Shown: positions 52,626-62,880, counted from the stretch's first letter. The stretch: 64,000 bases of DNA from Nitrospirota bacterium (GCA_030645475.1 JAUSMA010000069.1:1-64000), one strand, 5' to 3'. Program-made: numbers and translations. Notes: generated by a model from the letters alone, not told the origin.

Positions 52626-53282
52626 TCAATGCGCTATCTCTATCACTGAGATGACTCTTTTCCCAGATTTCTGCGGAAGGTCTAGGGCGGTTTCACTCAC
52701 AAGATGAAACTTTCCATCTAATTCTTGATGCGTGATGGGCTCTGCTCGATATAAGACCACTTTTCCATTTGAGCTTAGTAATTTTGGGATGTGTTCTCTA
52801 ATATCTTGAAATTTCAATGCTCTTACGACGATCATATCGATAACATGATCGAGCGGTCGTTTAGCGTACTGTTCTATGGTGCCATTAAACGTCGATACAT
52901 CATGAAGCGTTAACAAGCCAATCATTGAGTTAAGAAAGGAACATTTTTTCTGAACGGGATCAATTAAGACCAGTCGTAAGTCAGGTCTTAGAATTTTAAG
53001 AGGAATGCCAGGAAACCCTCCTCCGGACCCCACATCAAGTACAGCGCCATTTTGCGGAAAATTTGTTGCGATAAGGGCAGCAAGTGAGTCAACGAAGTGT
53101 TTGATAATGATTTCTTTGTGATCGGTAATTGCGGTGAGATTAATAGTTTTATTCCATGTAATAAGATGAGCGAGATAACTCATGAACTGTTTGGCATGGC
53201 TATCTCCGATAATCAGACCAAGTTCCCGTACGGAATTAATTGTGAATTCGCGCAATTCTGGTTCATGTTCCACGTGGAACAA
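52626..53282 (-). CDS. rsmG: 16S rRNA 7-methylguanosine-527 methyltransferase RsmG
   Basis: 218 residues. SAM-binding fold with motif I VLDVGSGGGFPGIPLKI and downstream LVLIDPVQKKCSFLNSM; helix region LTAITDHKEIIIKHFVDSL. It methylates G527 of 16S rRNA. The first residues, MFHVEHEPE, are encoded by the overlapping parS site 2. Codon use here is AT-rich compared with neighbours. It lies between mnmG and parA, the usual order. Confidence 0.95.
   Translation of the reverse strand: MFHVEHEPELREFTINSVRELGLIIGDSHAKQFMSYLAHLITWNKTINLTAITDHKEIIIKHFVDSLAALIATNFPQNGAVLDVGSGGGFPGIPLKILRPDLRLVLIDPVQKKCSFLNSMIGLLTLHDVSTFNGTIEQYAKRPLDHVIDMIVVRALKFQDIREHIPKLLSSNGKVVLYRAEPITHQELDGKFHLVSETALDLPQKSGKRVISVIEIAH
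53266..53281. promoter_or_regulatory. parS site 2
   Basis: The same TGTTCCACGTGGAACA as site 1, 680 bases away, lying across the start of rsmG. It encodes the N-terminal MFHVEH of that protein. The two sites flank rsmG. Confidence 0.95.
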
Positions 53283-53349
53283 TTACGTGAATCAACAGCT
53301 GAGGTCAAGACATTCCGAAGCGGATAGTAGTGGCTCTGTGTTTTGCCGT

Positions 53350-55248
53350 CTAGGATGAGATGTGCAGAAGGCTGTTTTGGCTAGATTCGCCCCTGTGTTT
53401 TTCAAGTGCTACAAGGAGGAGTGAAATTGCCGCTGGAGTGACACCTGAAATTCTTGAGGCTTGGCCAATGGAAGCAGGCCGAACTTTGTTGAGTTTTTCA
53501 CGGACCTCTCGTGAAAAACCAGGCGTTCCATCGTAGCTAAATGCTATCGGAATGGGCTTTGATTCAAGCTTTTTGAATCGTCCGATCTGCTGGAGTTGTC
53601 GTTTGATATAACCAGCGTACTTGATTTGTAACTCTATTTCTTCATACGTTTCAAAGTCTTGGACTGATTCAATCTCAAGTGCTTCTAATAGAGTTTTATA
53701 GTCTGTTCCCTGACGTCGTAATAGTTGAGCCGCGGTGCAGGGCCCAGATATTTCTTCAATCTTGGCTATTGTCAGGCGCTTACGAACTGCTTCTGTGAGC
53801 CTGGGTCGAAACTCTTCGAGACGTATGAGTTCAGCTTCGATGGCTTTCTGCTTTACTTGAAAGCGTGCATAGATTTCGTCGCCAATCAATCCGACCTGCC
53901 GCCCAATGTCCGTTAACCGAAGATCCGCATTTCCATGGCGCAGCAAAAGACGATATTCGGCCCGTGAGGTAAACATGCGATAGGGCTCGCGAGCATCTTT
54001 TGTAATGAGATCGTCAATTAATACACCGATATAGGCCTGCGACCGATCTAGTACAAGCGGAGATGTCTCTTGAATTTTCAAGACGGCGTTGATTCCAGCC
54101 ATCAGACCTTGAGCGGCCGCTTCTTCATATCCGGATGTCCCATTGATCTGTCCCGCATGGTAGAGGCCAGCGATATTTTTGGTCTCCAGAGTCGGGTGTA
54201 ATTGTCGTGGAGGAAAGTAGTCGTACTCGATCGCATAGCCAGGTTTGAGCATGGTGGCATGCTCTAACCCAGGAATTGTCTTCAGTATTGCAGCCTGCAC
54301 ATCAACCGGCAGGCTCGTGGAGATCCCATTGGGATAAAACTCAGGCGTATCCAATCCTTCCGGTTCGATAAAGATCTGATGCCGTTCTTTATCCGCGAAG
54401 CGTACGACTTTATCTTCGATCGACGGACAGTACCGCGGCCCTATCGATTCAATGATGCCGCTGTAGAGCGGCGACCTGTCCAGATTCTGCTGGATTAACT
54501 CATGCGTGGCGCGATTGGTGTGGGTCAAATGACAGGGTAGCTGTCGATTGTCTATCCGATCGGTCCGATACGAAAATGGTGGCGGAGGATCATCCCCTGG
54601 CTGAGGCTCCATGACGGAAAAGTCGATAGTCGCCCCGTCCAAGCGAGGAGGTGTGCCGGTTTTGAGCCGGCCTAGTTCGAACCCTAGGTCGCGCATACAA
54701 TCAGACAGGTGCTCGGCGGATGCTTCCCCAGCTCGTCCTGCCGGAAAATGATTCAAGCCGATATGGATAAGCCCCTTAAGGAATGTGCCTGAAGTCAAGA
54801 TGACGGCCTTTGCCAGAATGTGATCGCCGTGACCTGTCACCACACCTGTGATGGAACCGGCACGCGTCAGCAAGCGATCGACTGTTCCTTCACCGATCGT
54901 CAGGCCCGCTTGCAGGCGGAGCGTTCGTTGCATGGCGTTTCGATAGAGTTTCTTGTCGCATTGAACGCGGAGGGCTCGCACTGCCGGGCCTTTACTCGTA
55001 TTGATGAAGCGGAATTGAATGCCCGCTTGATCGGTGTTCCGCGCCATCTCTCCGCCCAGTGCATCGATTTCCTTGACCAGATGTCCTTTGGCAATTCCCC
55101 CGATCGCAGGGTTGCACGACATTTGGGCAATGCGGTCGTGATCCATCGTGAGCAGCAAGGTTCGCGCACCCATGCGCGCCGCAGCCAGAGCGGCTTCACA
55201 GCCGGCATGGCCTCCCCCCACTACAATGACGTCAACGACCTGTCCCAC
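53350..55248 (-). CDS. mnmG: tRNA 5-carboxymethylaminomethyl modification protein MnmG
   Basis: 632 residues from GTG 55248; a longer upstream frame to 55407 overlaps mnmE and is not expected. FAD-binding [23 protein letters not shown] at the start, then [19 protein letters not shown], and the C-terminal helical region with [14 protein letters not shown]. Together with MnmE it modifies U34 of tRNAs. It lies 13 bases after mnmE. Confidence 0.96.
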   Translation of the reverse strand: MGQVVDVIVVGGGHAGCEAALAAARMGARTLLLTMDHDRIAQMSCNPAIGGIAKGHLVKEIDALGGEMARNTDQAGIQFRFINTSKGPAVRALRVQCDKKLYRNAMQRTLRLQAGLTIGEGTVDRLLTRAGSITGVVTGHGDHILAKAVILTSGTFLKGLIHIGLNHFPAGRAGEASAEHLSDCMRDLGFELGRLKTGTPPRLDGATIDFSVMEPQPGDDPPPPFSYRTDRIDNRQLPCHLTHTNRATHELIQQNLDRSPLYSGIIESIGPRYCPSIEDKVVRFADKERHQIFIEPEGLDTPEFYPNGISTSLPVDVQAAILKTIPGLEHATMLKPGYAIEYDYFPPRQLHPTLETKNIAGLYHAGQINGTSGYEEAAAQGLMAGINAVLKIQETSPLVLDRSQAYIGVLIDDLITKDAREPYRMFTSRAEYRLLLRHGNADLRLTDIGRQVGLIGDEIYARFQVKQKAIEAELIRLEEFRPRLTEAVRKRLTIAKIEEISGPCTAAQLLRRQGTDYKTLLEALEIESVQDFETYEEIELQIKYAGYIKRQLQQIGRFKKLESKPIPIAFSYDGTPGFSREVREKLNKVRPASIGQASRISGVTPAAISLLLVALEKHRGESSQNSLLHISS

Positions 55249-55261
55249 GTTCACCTCACTC

Positions 55262-56689
55262 CTACTTGCCGATACAAAACTTTGAAAAAATCTGACCCAG
55301 AATTTCGTCGGTTGTAATGGCGCCGGTAATTTCCCCAAGTGCGTCGGCTGCGGTACGCACATCGATCGAGACCAGCTCCCCGGGCATCCCACATTGCACG
55401 GACTCAAGAGCCTGGCCTAAGGATTCAACCGCCCGGCGTAATGCGTCACGATGTCGGACGTTCGTGACCGTGGCGGTTTCCGCCGATTCAAAGCCCCCGG
55501 ATATGAGCTGAGTACGAAGGGCTGACTTCACCGTCTCAATCCCCGAGCCAGTTTTTGCCGATATACGGTATGCCACATGGTCTGCGAATGCTGCGTCTAT
55601 TTCCAAGGTATCGGTTAGGTCCGACTTGTTCAGCACCACGATATGTTTACGATCTCTGACGAGATGCAATAGCTCTCGGTCATCGCTCGTGAGGGGTACC
55701 GTTCCATCCAGCACGACCAACAAAAGATCCGCCTCATCCTGTGCAATCCGTGTACGTTTTATACCTTCCCGTTCAACGACATCATCCGTATCCCGCATGC
55801 CGGCCGTATCAACCAAACGAATCATCACTCCATCAAGATCGATGGACTCCTCAATCACGTCCCTCGTTGTACCAGCGATGGCGGTGACAATCGCCCGCTC
55901 TTCCTTTAACAGACGGTTTAAGAGACTGGACTTGCCGACATTGGGGCGCCCAAGGATAACGACATAGGCTCCTTCCCGCAAGATCCGCCCTTCCTGTGCC
56001 GTCGATTCCAGCTTCTGAGCGACGGCACAGGCCTCGCTGACAATGTGCACGAGTTCCTCACGCTGAAGAAATGAAATGTCTTCGCCCACAAAATCGATTC
56101 CTGCCTCTACATGGGCCAATACCGTCAAGAGAGAGGCTCGAGTCTGTTCCACTTCACGCGCAAGATCGCCTCGCAGATGGCGCTGAGCGATGTTCAGACC
56201 GGCCGTCGATGTCGCCCTGATGGTGTCGAGCACCGCTTCTGCTTGTGAGAGGTCTAATCGTCCGTTGAGAAAGGCTCGCTTCGTAAATTCGCCAGGCTCC
56301 GCCATCCTTGCACCGGACTCTACGCAGACCTTGCAGACCAGCCCGAGTACCAATGCGCCGCCATGAGACTGGATTTCTACGACATCTTCTGCGGTAAAGG
56401 ACCGCGGAGCCTTCATATAGACTACGAGTGCTTCGTCGAGGAGGTTTATTGCGGTCGTCCGTACCTGACCGAGTCTGAGGTCTTTCCGTTCGACCGTTGC
56501 AGGGATCACAAGATCGGCAAGATGAAGCGCATGAGAGGAAACCGATGAGAGGGGATGACCGGAACGTAATTGAACAATTCGAGAGGCTACGTGGAGGGCT
56601 TGAGGACCACTGAGGCGAACGATCCCTATGCCGCCTTCTCCTGCGGGAGTTGCAATGGCACAGATGGTATCCTCGAGTCCTCCCTGCAT
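55262..56689 (-). CDS. mnmE: tRNA modification GTPase MnmE
   Basis: 475 residues. N-terminal formyl-tetrahydrofolate-binding domain ([21 protein letters not shown]), helical domain, and a GTPase insertion: G1 [16 protein letters not shown]3 [11 protein letters not shown]4 NKSD. The C-terminal FCIGK has the invariant cysteine. Partner of MnmG. It is followed by mnmG. Confidence 0.97.
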   Translation of the reverse strand: MQGGLEDTICAIATPAGEGGIGIVRLSGPQALHVASRIVQLRSGHPLSSVSSHALHLADLVIPATVERKDLRLGQVRTTAINLLDEALVVYMKAPRSFTAEDVVEIQSHGGALVLGLVCKVCVESGARMAEPGEFTKRAFLNGRLDLSQAEAVLDTIRATSTAGLNIAQRHLRGDLAREVEQTRASLLTVLAHVEAGIDFVGEDISFLQREELVHIVSEACAVAQKLESTAQEGRILREGAYVVILGRPNVGKSSLLNRLLKEERAIVTAIAGTTRDVIEESIDLDGVMIRLVDTAGMRDTDDVVEREGIKRTRIAQDEADLLLVVLDGTVPLTSDDRELLHLVRDRKHIVVLNKSDLTDTLEIDAAFADHVAYRISAKTGSGIETVKSALRTQLISGGFESAETATVTNVRHRDALRRAVESLGQALESVQCGMPGELVSIDVRTAADALGEITGAITTDEILGQIFSKFCIGK

Positions 56690-56747
56690 GGCGACTCTTT
56701 CAAAGTGTGACCGCTCCTACGCCGCGGCCCGTGGTGAGGATGTTATG

Positions 56748-58445
56748 TTAGGACTTTGTCCCGCTGCTCAGCTCCGGGCCTGTCGTAATGAGTGTCTTAT
56801 TACGAAATAAAAACCGATCCGTGAATACTTGCTGGGAGATGGTCAGGACATTGTTTGTCAGCCAATACAACACAAGGCCGGCAGGAAAGTTCACGAACAG
56901 AAAAGTCATAAACACCGGGAGCACCAACATGATCTTCGCCTGTGTCGGGTCCATCGTGGTGGGCGTAATCTTCTGTTGAATGACCATCGTCACTCCCATG
57001 ATTACCGGCAGCACATAGTAGGGATCCTGCACCGACAAATCGGTAATCCAAAGCACGAAAGGGGCTTGGCGCAAATCGATCGTCATATAGAGAATGTTAA
57101 ACAGCGCCACGAAGACAGGCATCTGTAAAATCATCGGCAGACAGCCGCCAACAGGATTTACCTTCTGGTCTCGATAGAGCTTGATCAACTCTTTGTTCAG
57201 TCGGTCTCGGTCGTCTTTGTATTTTTCCTGCACGGCAGCGACCTTTGGTTGGATCAGCTGCATCATTTTCATCGACTTGTAGCTCTTGTACTGTAACGGG
57301 ACAAACAACAGTTTAATCGCCATCGTCAGCAGGATGATGGTGACCCCATAGTTGTAGGTATAGTCATGGATGAATCGCAGCACGTAGAAGATCGGTTTGG
57401 CGACGGACTTCACAACCGTCCAACTGCCGAAGATGAACCATCCGAAATCGATGGTATCTTCCAAACCCACATTTAAGGACCGAAGGGTGTCGTATTCCTT
57501 GGGGCCCGCATAGAGCTGAAGCGCGATCGAGGATCCTGCGCTTGGCGCCGGCATCCGGACACCGGCTGAGACAACCTTATCGCCTTCCTTCTTGGCCAAG
57601 GCAGATGTCGCCTGTTTTGGCATCAATACGGAAAGGAAGTACTTATCCTGTAATGCGACCCACTGTACTGAGCCTTTCCGTTCAAGCTCCGTATCCGGAG
57701 TTTCTTTTTCTGCTTTGTCGTCAACCAGCGAAGCCGACCCGATCAAACCGATGAACCCTTCGCCCCATTCCACGATGCCGAAGTTCGTCCCCAATCCCAC
57801 ATCGTAGGATTCGGTCACGCCCTCCAGGGCAACCGAGATATCCACGACGTAACTATCGTGATGAAAGGTCAACCGCTTCTCTACGCCGAGATGAGTGACG
57901 AGGTCGTGAAACTGCATCGTGACATGCCCGACGGGATGTGAGGCATCAAGGAGGGTGAAATCCTTTTCGATAGAATAGAGGCCTTCTCGAATCGTCTTTT
58001 CAATGTCCGCGTTCGCAACAGTAATGGAGAGAGGGCCTCTGAACTTCCCCACTTGATACACGAGTTGTACCGGCTTCTCTTCAGGCGCTGCGGTATGGTA
58101 CCGCTTCAGTTCCCAGCTTCGAATGACGCCACCACGATTTGATAGACCGACTCGGACCAGGTCCGTTTCCACCGTGACCGTCTGTTCAGATGTAGCGAGC
58201 ACCGCATCTGACGAAGTAGCACCAGGTTTTTGGCCTGATTGGGGTGGGACACTCACGTCGACCGAGTTGTTGCCCTGTCCCGTCGCGGGAGTTGATTCTG
58301 TTTCGATGGAAGACGAGGAACCCCGAACGGAAGAGTTCTGAATAGGAGGCGGCTCAGGGAGCCATCCCATCTGCTTGAGAAGCAGATCGTAACCCAAGAT
58401 GATCGCTAACGACAGGACGAGAAAGATGACGACGCGTTTTTCCAT
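56748..58445 (-). CDS. yidC: Membrane protein insertase YidC
   Basis: 565 residues from ATG 58445 (MEKRVVIFLVLSLAII). N-terminal anchor, a large periplasmic beta domain (~60-340) of the Gram-negative type, then five core helices with FGWFIFGSWTVVKSVAKPIFYVL, the conserved LYRDQKVNPVGGCLPMILQMPVFVALFNIL loop and helices at the C-terminus. It inserts inner-membrane proteins, alone or with SecYEG. It lies 58 bases before mnmE, on the same strand. Confidence 0.97.
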   Translation of the reverse strand: MEKRVVIFLVLSLAIILGYDLLLKQMGWLPEPPPIQNSSVRGSSSSIETESTPATGQGNNSVDVSVPPQSGQKPGATSSDAVLATSEQTVTVETDLVRVGLSNRGGVIRSWELKRYHTAAPEEKPVQLVYQVGKFRGPLSITVANADIEKTIREGLYSIEKDFTLLDASHPVGHVTMQFHDLVTHLGVEKRLTFHHDSYVVDISVALEGVTESYDVGLGTNFGIVEWGEGFIGLIGSASLVDDKAEKETPDTELERKGSVQWVALQDKYFLSVLMPKQATSALAKKEGDKVVSAGVRMPAPSAGSSIALQLYAGPKEYDTLRSLNVGLEDTIDFGWFIFGSWTVVKSVAKPIFYVLRFIHDYTYNYGVTIILLTMAIKLLFVPLQYKSYKSMKMMQLIQPKVAAVQEKYKDDRDRLNKELIKLYRDQKVNPVGGCLPMILQMPVFVALFNILYMTIDLRQAPFVLWITDLSVQDPYYVLPVIMGVTMVIQQKITPTTMDPTQAKIMLVLPVFMTFLFVNFPAGLVLYWLTNNVLTISQQVFTDRFLFRNKTLITTGPELSSGTKS

Positions 58446-58482
58446 GACCAATTAGTATCCGATGTGAACGACCAAGATCCTG

Positions 58483-58704
58483 TTACTTCACAGGATCCAT
58501 TCCTCCGGGATGAAACGGGTGGCACTTCAGCAGACGGCAGGCCGCAAGCTTGAGGCCACGGAGCACTCCGTATCGACCGATCGCAGTAGTCGCATATTCA
58601 GAACAGGTTGGATCGAAGCGGCAGGCAGGACCCAGGAACGGCGAGACCCAATAGCGGTACCCAGCGAGCAGAGTCAGGCAGCACTGGCGCACACTAGTTC
58701 TCAT
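58483..58704 (-). CDS. yidD: Membrane protein insertion efficiency factor YidD
   Basis: 73 residues with the family hallmark [57 protein letters not shown] (cysteines at the positions given by the family). It helps YidC-mediated insertion. The start overlaps rnpA by 11 bases. Confidence 0.95.
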   Translation of the reverse strand: MRTSVRQCCLTLLAGYRYWVSPFLGPACRFDPTCSEYATTAIGRYGVLRGLKLAACRLLKCHPFHPGGMDPVK

Positions 58705-59056
58705 GGGTCCGCAGCAGCCGTTGGCGTTGGAGTGTCGACAGCCATGCTTCTTTCAACACAGCAAATGGCTGCACAATCGAATCCCGCTTTGGGAAAACCA
58801 CAAGAGCTTGTCCCTGAAGCAATTGACCTTGCACCTGGCGCGTGAGTTCTCGAAACAGGCGCTTGACCCGATTCCGGCTCACGGCTCCCCCAAATCGCTT
58901 CCCCACCACAATACCGACACGACTCCCACTGACATCAGTCGGGCAAATCATCATGTTAAAGAAGGCGGTCGAAATCCGACGACCGTTCTTCTTGGCATAC
59001 TCGATGTCGCGGCTGCGTTTCAGGAATAGAGCCCTGTCACCTCCACCCTGTAACAT
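58694..59056 (-). CDS. rnpA: Ribonuclease P protein component
   Basis: 120 residues from ATG 59056, where AGGA lies 8 bases upstream; ATGs at 59065 and 59128 are alternatives. The RNR motif appears as [18 protein letters not shown] and the N-terminus has [18 protein letters not shown]. It binds the RNA subunit of RNase P, which matures tRNA and tmRNA 5' ends. About 168 bases separate it from rpmH. Confidence 0.92.
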   Translation of the reverse strand: MLQGGGDRALFLKRSRDIEYAKKNGRRISTAFFNMMICPTDVSGSRVGIVVGKRFGGAVSRNRVKRLFRELTRQVQGQLLQGQALVVFPKRDSIVQPFAVLKEAWLSTLQRQRLLRTHEN

Positions 59057-59224
59057 CACGATCATCCTGGGAGAAGGCCACGGTGCACAAGAATTCCCTT
59101 TCGAGACCAGATCTCCGGACTCGATCATGACCGCCTACCGTCATCCTGTAGCGGGAACGTCAGTGTTGGGACACGTACCGAGGGGCAAGATTCCTCGCAA
59201 AGCCGAGCTGGAGCTCTAGTCAAC

Positions 59225-59362
59225 CTATACGGTTAAGCGGGCTCGACCCTTCGCGCGACGACGAGCAATGACTCTACGGCCATTTTTTGTGCTCATCCGT
59301 TTACGGAATCCATGCTCACGTTTTCTTTTGAGGTTCGATGGCTGCGCAGATGTAAATGACAT
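59225..59362 (-). CDS. rpmH: Ribosomal protein bL34
   Basis: 45 residues, start at ATG 59362 with AAGGAG upstream. The signature [34 protein letters not shown] is complete. First gene of the rpmH-rnpA-yidD-yidC-mnmE-mnmG run. A near-perfect promoter lies just upstream. Confidence 0.97.
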   Translation of the reverse strand: MSFTSAQPSNLKRKREHGFRKRMSTKNGRRVIARRRAKGRARLTV

Positions 59363-59405
59363 AACGATCACTCCTTGCCTAAGAAGACTCACAGATGAAC
59401 GGGGC

Positions 59406-59434
59406 ATTATAGAGATGGGGTTGCACCCTGTCAA
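59406..59434 (-). promoter_or_regulatory. Consensus sigma70 promoter of rpmH
   Basis: On the minus strand TTGACA (59434-59429) and TATAAT (59411-59406) are both exact consensus hexamers with a 17-base spacer. Transcription would start near 59399, about 37 bases before the rpmH start codon. It should drive strong transcription of rpmH and the genes that follow. Confidence 0.88.
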
Positions 59435-59788
59435 ACTCCTTGCCTATCAGAAACTGACGATTTTTTATCAAACCATAAATGAGGGCATGCGATCTCATTA
59501 AAAGGAAGCGTTGCCTTCCCCTTGTGTATTCGGGAGCTACATATTTTAACTGAGGCACTTTTGTTGAAGTACGGGCTAGACCGCCCCATAATTCGGCAAT
59601 GATCTAACCATGTCATGTATAAGTCATTGTAAGAAATGAGCTTTTCAATATCTCTCTTCGCGACTTCACTGGCATTACCCTTGCGATTTCAACAAGGTTC
59701 TCAGCATCTTGTAGGCAAAGACCTAGACCGCAATCGAACATCATATGACCGCTGGCTATCAGTCGGCAATTTGAGGAGGAGAAAAACC
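59435..59788. other. Gap between rpmH and the lipoprotein gene
   Basis: 354 bases, AT-rich around 59450-59650. No gene was recognised. No dnaA and no cluster of TTATNCACA boxes was seen, although an origin often lies next to rpmH. A small hairpin GGAAGCGTTGCCTTCC is near 59503-59518. The promoter for the following plus-strand operon is probably here but was not clearly identified. Confidence 0.5.
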
Positions 59789-60406
59789 ATGAATTCACGA
59801 TCCACGATGGTACCAGTCCTGTGCGCCCTTCTGATGCTCACGGCCTGTGCGAAGCCGCCGACGGAACAGATCGCGGCAGCAGAAAAAGCCGTGTCAGAGG
59901 CGCAACAGAGTGGCGCCTCAACCTATGTCGCCGACGAATATGCCAAAGTTCAAGGCACGCTCGCCGCGCTCAAGAAAGAAGTAAGCGATCAAGACGGCAA
60001 ACTCGCAATATTCCGAGACTATGGCAAAGTCGAACAGCTTGCCGTGGCAGCGAAGAGCGATGCGGAACGACTCAAAGCGGAGGCGACGCAGAAAAAGGAC
60101 GAGGCCAAAGCCGCTGCACTTCAGGCACAGCAAGTCGCCCAAGAGGCCGTCGCGGCCACACTCGCGTTAGTTGCCAAAGCGCCTACGGGAAAAGATCGCG
60201 CTGCATTGGAATCAATCAAGGCCGATGCTGAGGCTCTTAAGGCATCCCTCAATCAGGTGCAAATGGCCATCGACACCGCAGACTATCCGGTCGCACAAAC
60301 GAAGGCGGTCGCCATTCACGAGAAGAGTCAGGCTGTCTCGCACGAAATCGAGGCGGCGCTTGCCAAGATTGGAAAAGGAAAGCCCTCTGCGGCGAAGAAG
60401 AAATAA
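59789..60406 (+). CDS. Coiled-coil lipoprotein
   Basis: 205 residues from ATG 59789, after GAGGAGG. Lipobox LTAC at residues ~18-21 (MLTACAKPPTEQ). The mature part is a long Ala/Lys/Glu/Gln-rich helix with coiled-coil periodicity, and the end is GKPSAAKKK. It resembles the helical lipoproteins that bridge or space envelope layers; no specific family is known. It lies 14 bases upstream of an L,D-transpeptidase, so it may be part of a cell-wall operon. Confidence 0.8.
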   Translation: MNSRSTMVPVLCALLMLTACAKPPTEQIAAAEKAVSEAQQSGASTYVADEYAKVQGTLAALKKEVSDQDGKLAIFRDYGKVEQLAVAAKSDAERLKAEATQKKDEAKAAALQAQQVAQEAVAATLALVAKAPTGKDRAALESIKADAEALKASLNQVQMAIDTADYPVAQTKAVAIHEKSQAVSHEIEAALAKIGKGKPSAAKKK

Positions 60407-60420
60407 GTTAGACTGATCAT

Positions 60421-61569
60421 ATGCCTGGTTACGGTCTGCGAATAACATCGATCGTCTTGGGGTGGGGAGCACTGGCATTAGCCGGTTCGCTTCCCGGCTG
60501 CGTAGAGGCCGTGCCCCAAGACGCGATCGAGGCGGTTGAAAATATTGATCGAGACTTAATGCAGCTGCGGGCGGCTGAGTTTTCGCCGAACGACTATGCT
60601 CAGTTTGCGCACCAATGGATGGCGCTAAAAAGTCGGGTTCAGGCCGACGAAGATCTGATCCGCTGGCCTTGGGAGCCCAATGACTTAGAAATTGCTCTTC
60701 GTCGGCTACAAGAAGAAGGGGCCCACACGGTTACTCGCCTCACAAAAGAGCGCGAAACATTGCGTCATTCAGCTGAAAACAAGATTGCTCAGGTTGAGGA
60801 CCGGTCACGGATGATGACCATGCAGGTCAGCGGCATTGATAGCCGGCTCGTTCTGGGACAAAAACCCGTCGAAACCGATCTGCTTATGAAACAGGCCCAT
60901 GCCTTCTATGAGCAAGGGCAATACGATCGCTCCCTCGACGCAGCGGACCGGGCTGCTCAGAATTTGGCTACCCAAGCGGTTTTGCTGAGCCATGAATTAG
61001 GGCGATATGCCAATCGAGATCAAATCGTTGGCTGGCAGCAGATGGCCAAGGACACCATCACCTGGTCACGCATCCATCGAACCTCGGCTATTGTGGTGAG
61101 CAAGGCCGATCGAGTCTTGACCCTCTACAGAAACGGGCAAAAAATCGTATCCTACCCAGTCCGCCTTGGATTTAATGGTATTCGAGAGAAACGATACCAG
61201 GGCGACGGTGCCACCCCGGAAGGTCGGTATCGGGTCAGCAGCAAGCGTGGACAGGGGCAGACACAGTTTTATCGCGCCTTGGTGCTCGACTATCCCAACG
61301 AAGAGGATCGACGCCGTTACCGGCTCGAACGGAAGACGGGACAGATCCCGGCATCGCGAGCTATCGGAGGGCAAATCGAAATCCACGGAGTCGAGAACGA
61401 ATTGATGGCCCAAACTCTGGGGTGCGTCATGCTCGACAATCCGCAGATGGTTCTGCTCTTTGATCGGGTCGAGAAGGGAACGCCGGTGACCATCGTCGGT
61501 GCCTTACAGGAGCAGAACTCTGTGGCTCAAACCTTAGAGATGCTCGGTGTTCAAAGAAAAGAAACCTGA
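60421..61569 (+). CDS. L,D-transpeptidase (YkuD), lipoprotein-like N-terminus
   Basis: 382 residues. A signal with LAGSLPGC suggests lipidation. Residues ~30-210 are helical and probably an extended arm. The YkuD catalytic domain ~220-370 has SKADRVLTLYRNGQKIVSYPV, the first His in IEIHGVENELMAQ, and the catalytic Cys335 in TLGCVML. The active-site pattern is HG...TxGC rather than HGxxxx(S/T)HGC, so it is a variant. It makes 3-3 peptidoglycan cross-links or attaches lipoproteins. Confidence 0.93.
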   Translation: MPGYGLRITSIVLGWGALALAGSLPGCVEAVPQDAIEAVENIDRDLMQLRAAEFSPNDYAQFAHQWMALKSRVQADEDLIRWPWEPNDLEIALRRLQEEGAHTVTRLTKERETLRHSAENKIAQVEDRSRMMTMQVSGIDSRLVLGQKPVETDLLMKQAHAFYEQGQYDRSLDAADRAAQNLATQAVLLSHELGRYANRDQIVGWQQMAKDTITWSRIHRTSAIVVSKADRVLTLYRNGQKIVSYPVRLGFNGIREKRYQGDGATPEGRYRVSSKRGQGQTQFYRALVLDYPNEEDRRRYRLERKTGQIPASRAIGGQIEIHGVENELMAQTLGCVMLDNPQMVLLFDRVEKGTPVTIVGALQEQNSVAQTLEMLGVQRKET

Positions 61570-61578
61570 GGCAGATCC

Positions 61579-62211
61579 ATGAAGCGCGTCCTCCTGTCTC
61601 TGTGGTATGTCGTGATGAGCCTCTTCCTCGTCACCCTTGTGCAGAGCAGTGGCCTGCCGCAGTCGGATGCGGTAACCATTCAACCCACCGCGGTAGATCA
61701 TGCTGGATCTCAGGCACTCCACGCGCGCTATAAGTCGCTGGTCAAACAACTGACTCAGCTGATGCCGACGCAACCCTATATTCTTGTCGATACGGCCCGG
61801 AATCATCTCTACATCAAACGGGGTGATCAGGTGCTGCTGGATGCAGTGGCTTCCACCGGCAGCGGTACGATTCTCGATAAGCCTGGCGATTCAAAAGGAC
61901 AGTGGATCTTCGATACCCCGCGGGGAGAATTTACCGTACAATTCAGATTGACCAATCCCGTCTGGGTGAAGCCGGACTGGGCTTTTATTGAAGAAGGGCT
62001 CGAGGTCCCCAAGAGTCAAGCCGACCGTCTCGAATCGGGAGTGCTCGGCGAATATGCTCTCGGATTCGGGAAGGGCTATTTTATCCACGGTACGCTCTAT
62101 ACCCGCCTCCTTGGTAAAAATGTGACGCATGGCTGTATCCGACTCAACGACGAGGATCTAAAAAGTGTGTATCGGCTTGCCAAGGTCGGCACACCGATCT
62201 TGATTTTCTAA
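61579..62211 (+). CDS. L,D-transpeptidase (YkuD)
   Basis: 210 residues with an N-terminal signal/anchor (~1-25). The YkuD domain ~60-210 contains YILVDTARNHLYIKRGDQVL, FIHGTLYTRLLG and the canonical THGCIRLND with Cys186. Only 9 bases separate it from the preceding transpeptidase. It should catalyse L,D-transfer in the periplasm. The arrangement suggests a shared role with its neighbours. Confidence 0.94.
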   Translation: MKRVLLSLWYVVMSLFLVTLVQSSGLPQSDAVTIQPTAVDHAGSQALHARYKSLVKQLTQLMPTQPYILVDTARNHLYIKRGDQVLLDAVASTGSGTILDKPGDSKGQWIFDTPRGEFTVQFRLTNPVWVKPDWAFIEEGLEVPKSQADRLESGVLGEYALGFGKGYFIHGTLYTRLLGKNVTHGCIRLNDEDLKSVYRLAKVGTPILIF

Positions 62212-62238
62212 CCGGCCTCGCACTGGCGCAGTCCCCCT

Positions 62239-62880
62239 ATGATTTTTCTCTGCGCAGTACTCTCCATTTTCCTCTCCCTTACGTCGGTAAGCTGGGCTGC
62301 TGAACCAGACGTAATCCCTACAGTAGACATAACCGATCCCGTCGCGCTCCAAGAAGCCACCCGCGTGTTAGAAGAAGAGATCAAGCTTGCGGCCCGGCCA
62401 CAGACCTATGTGTTCATTGACCTCGCGTCCAACGTTATCCTGATCAAGGGCCGGGGCGTCGAACTCCACCGCATTCCAATCGAAAGTTGGTCGGCCTCAC
62501 ACCTCGATCAATTTATGACCGCATACCGACTACGCGAACGTCCTCCGGTGAATCGTCGAAAAATTGATCCCGCGGCCGGAGCGGAACAGGAGCCCATCTC
62601 ACTTGGGGATATACCGACAACGTTTACACTGCTGTTCTCACCCCCGCTGAGGATCCTCGTGTTCTCGAATACCGATGGCGATCCCTGGCAATGGACCATG
62701 CAACGAGGGCGCGCATGGTGGCGGAGGCTCACAGTATGGGGAAACATGCTGAGGACGGGAGACCCAACTCTGTCTCCCCCGTCCCTTGACCTCACGGTGT
62801 CTCACGAGCATGCACAATCTCTCGCCTGGACGGTCGTAGAAGGCATGCCCTTTCTTATCCGTCGATCCACGACGCCATAG
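62239..62880 (+). CDS. Secreted YkuD-like protein lacking the catalytic cysteine
   Basis: 213 residues with a signal peptide (cut near SWAAEP). Residues ~45-95 (PQTYVFIDLASNVILIKGRGVELH) resemble the first strands of a YkuD domain, as in the preceding gene, but there is no HGxx or HGC motif and no cysteine after the signal. It may be a degenerate, non-catalytic relative or a regulator of the two enzymes. It follows 27 bases after the second transpeptidase. The relationship rests on one short similarity. Confidence 0.65.
   Translation: MIFLCAVLSIFLSLTSVSWAAEPDVIPTVDITDPVALQEATRVLEEEIKLAARPQTYVFIDLASNVILIKGRGVELHRIPIESWSASHLDQFMTAYRLRERPPVNRRKIDPAAGAEQEPISLGDIPTTFTLLFSPPLRILVFSNTDGDPWQWTMQRGRAWWRRLTVWGNMLRTGDPTLSPPSLDLTVSHEHAQSLAWTVVEGMPFLIRRSTTP

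Noticed and set aside
53350-55407. 685-residue version of MnmG
   Set aside because: The extra N-terminal residues overlap mnmE coding sequence; the canonical start [16 protein letters not shown] is at 55248.
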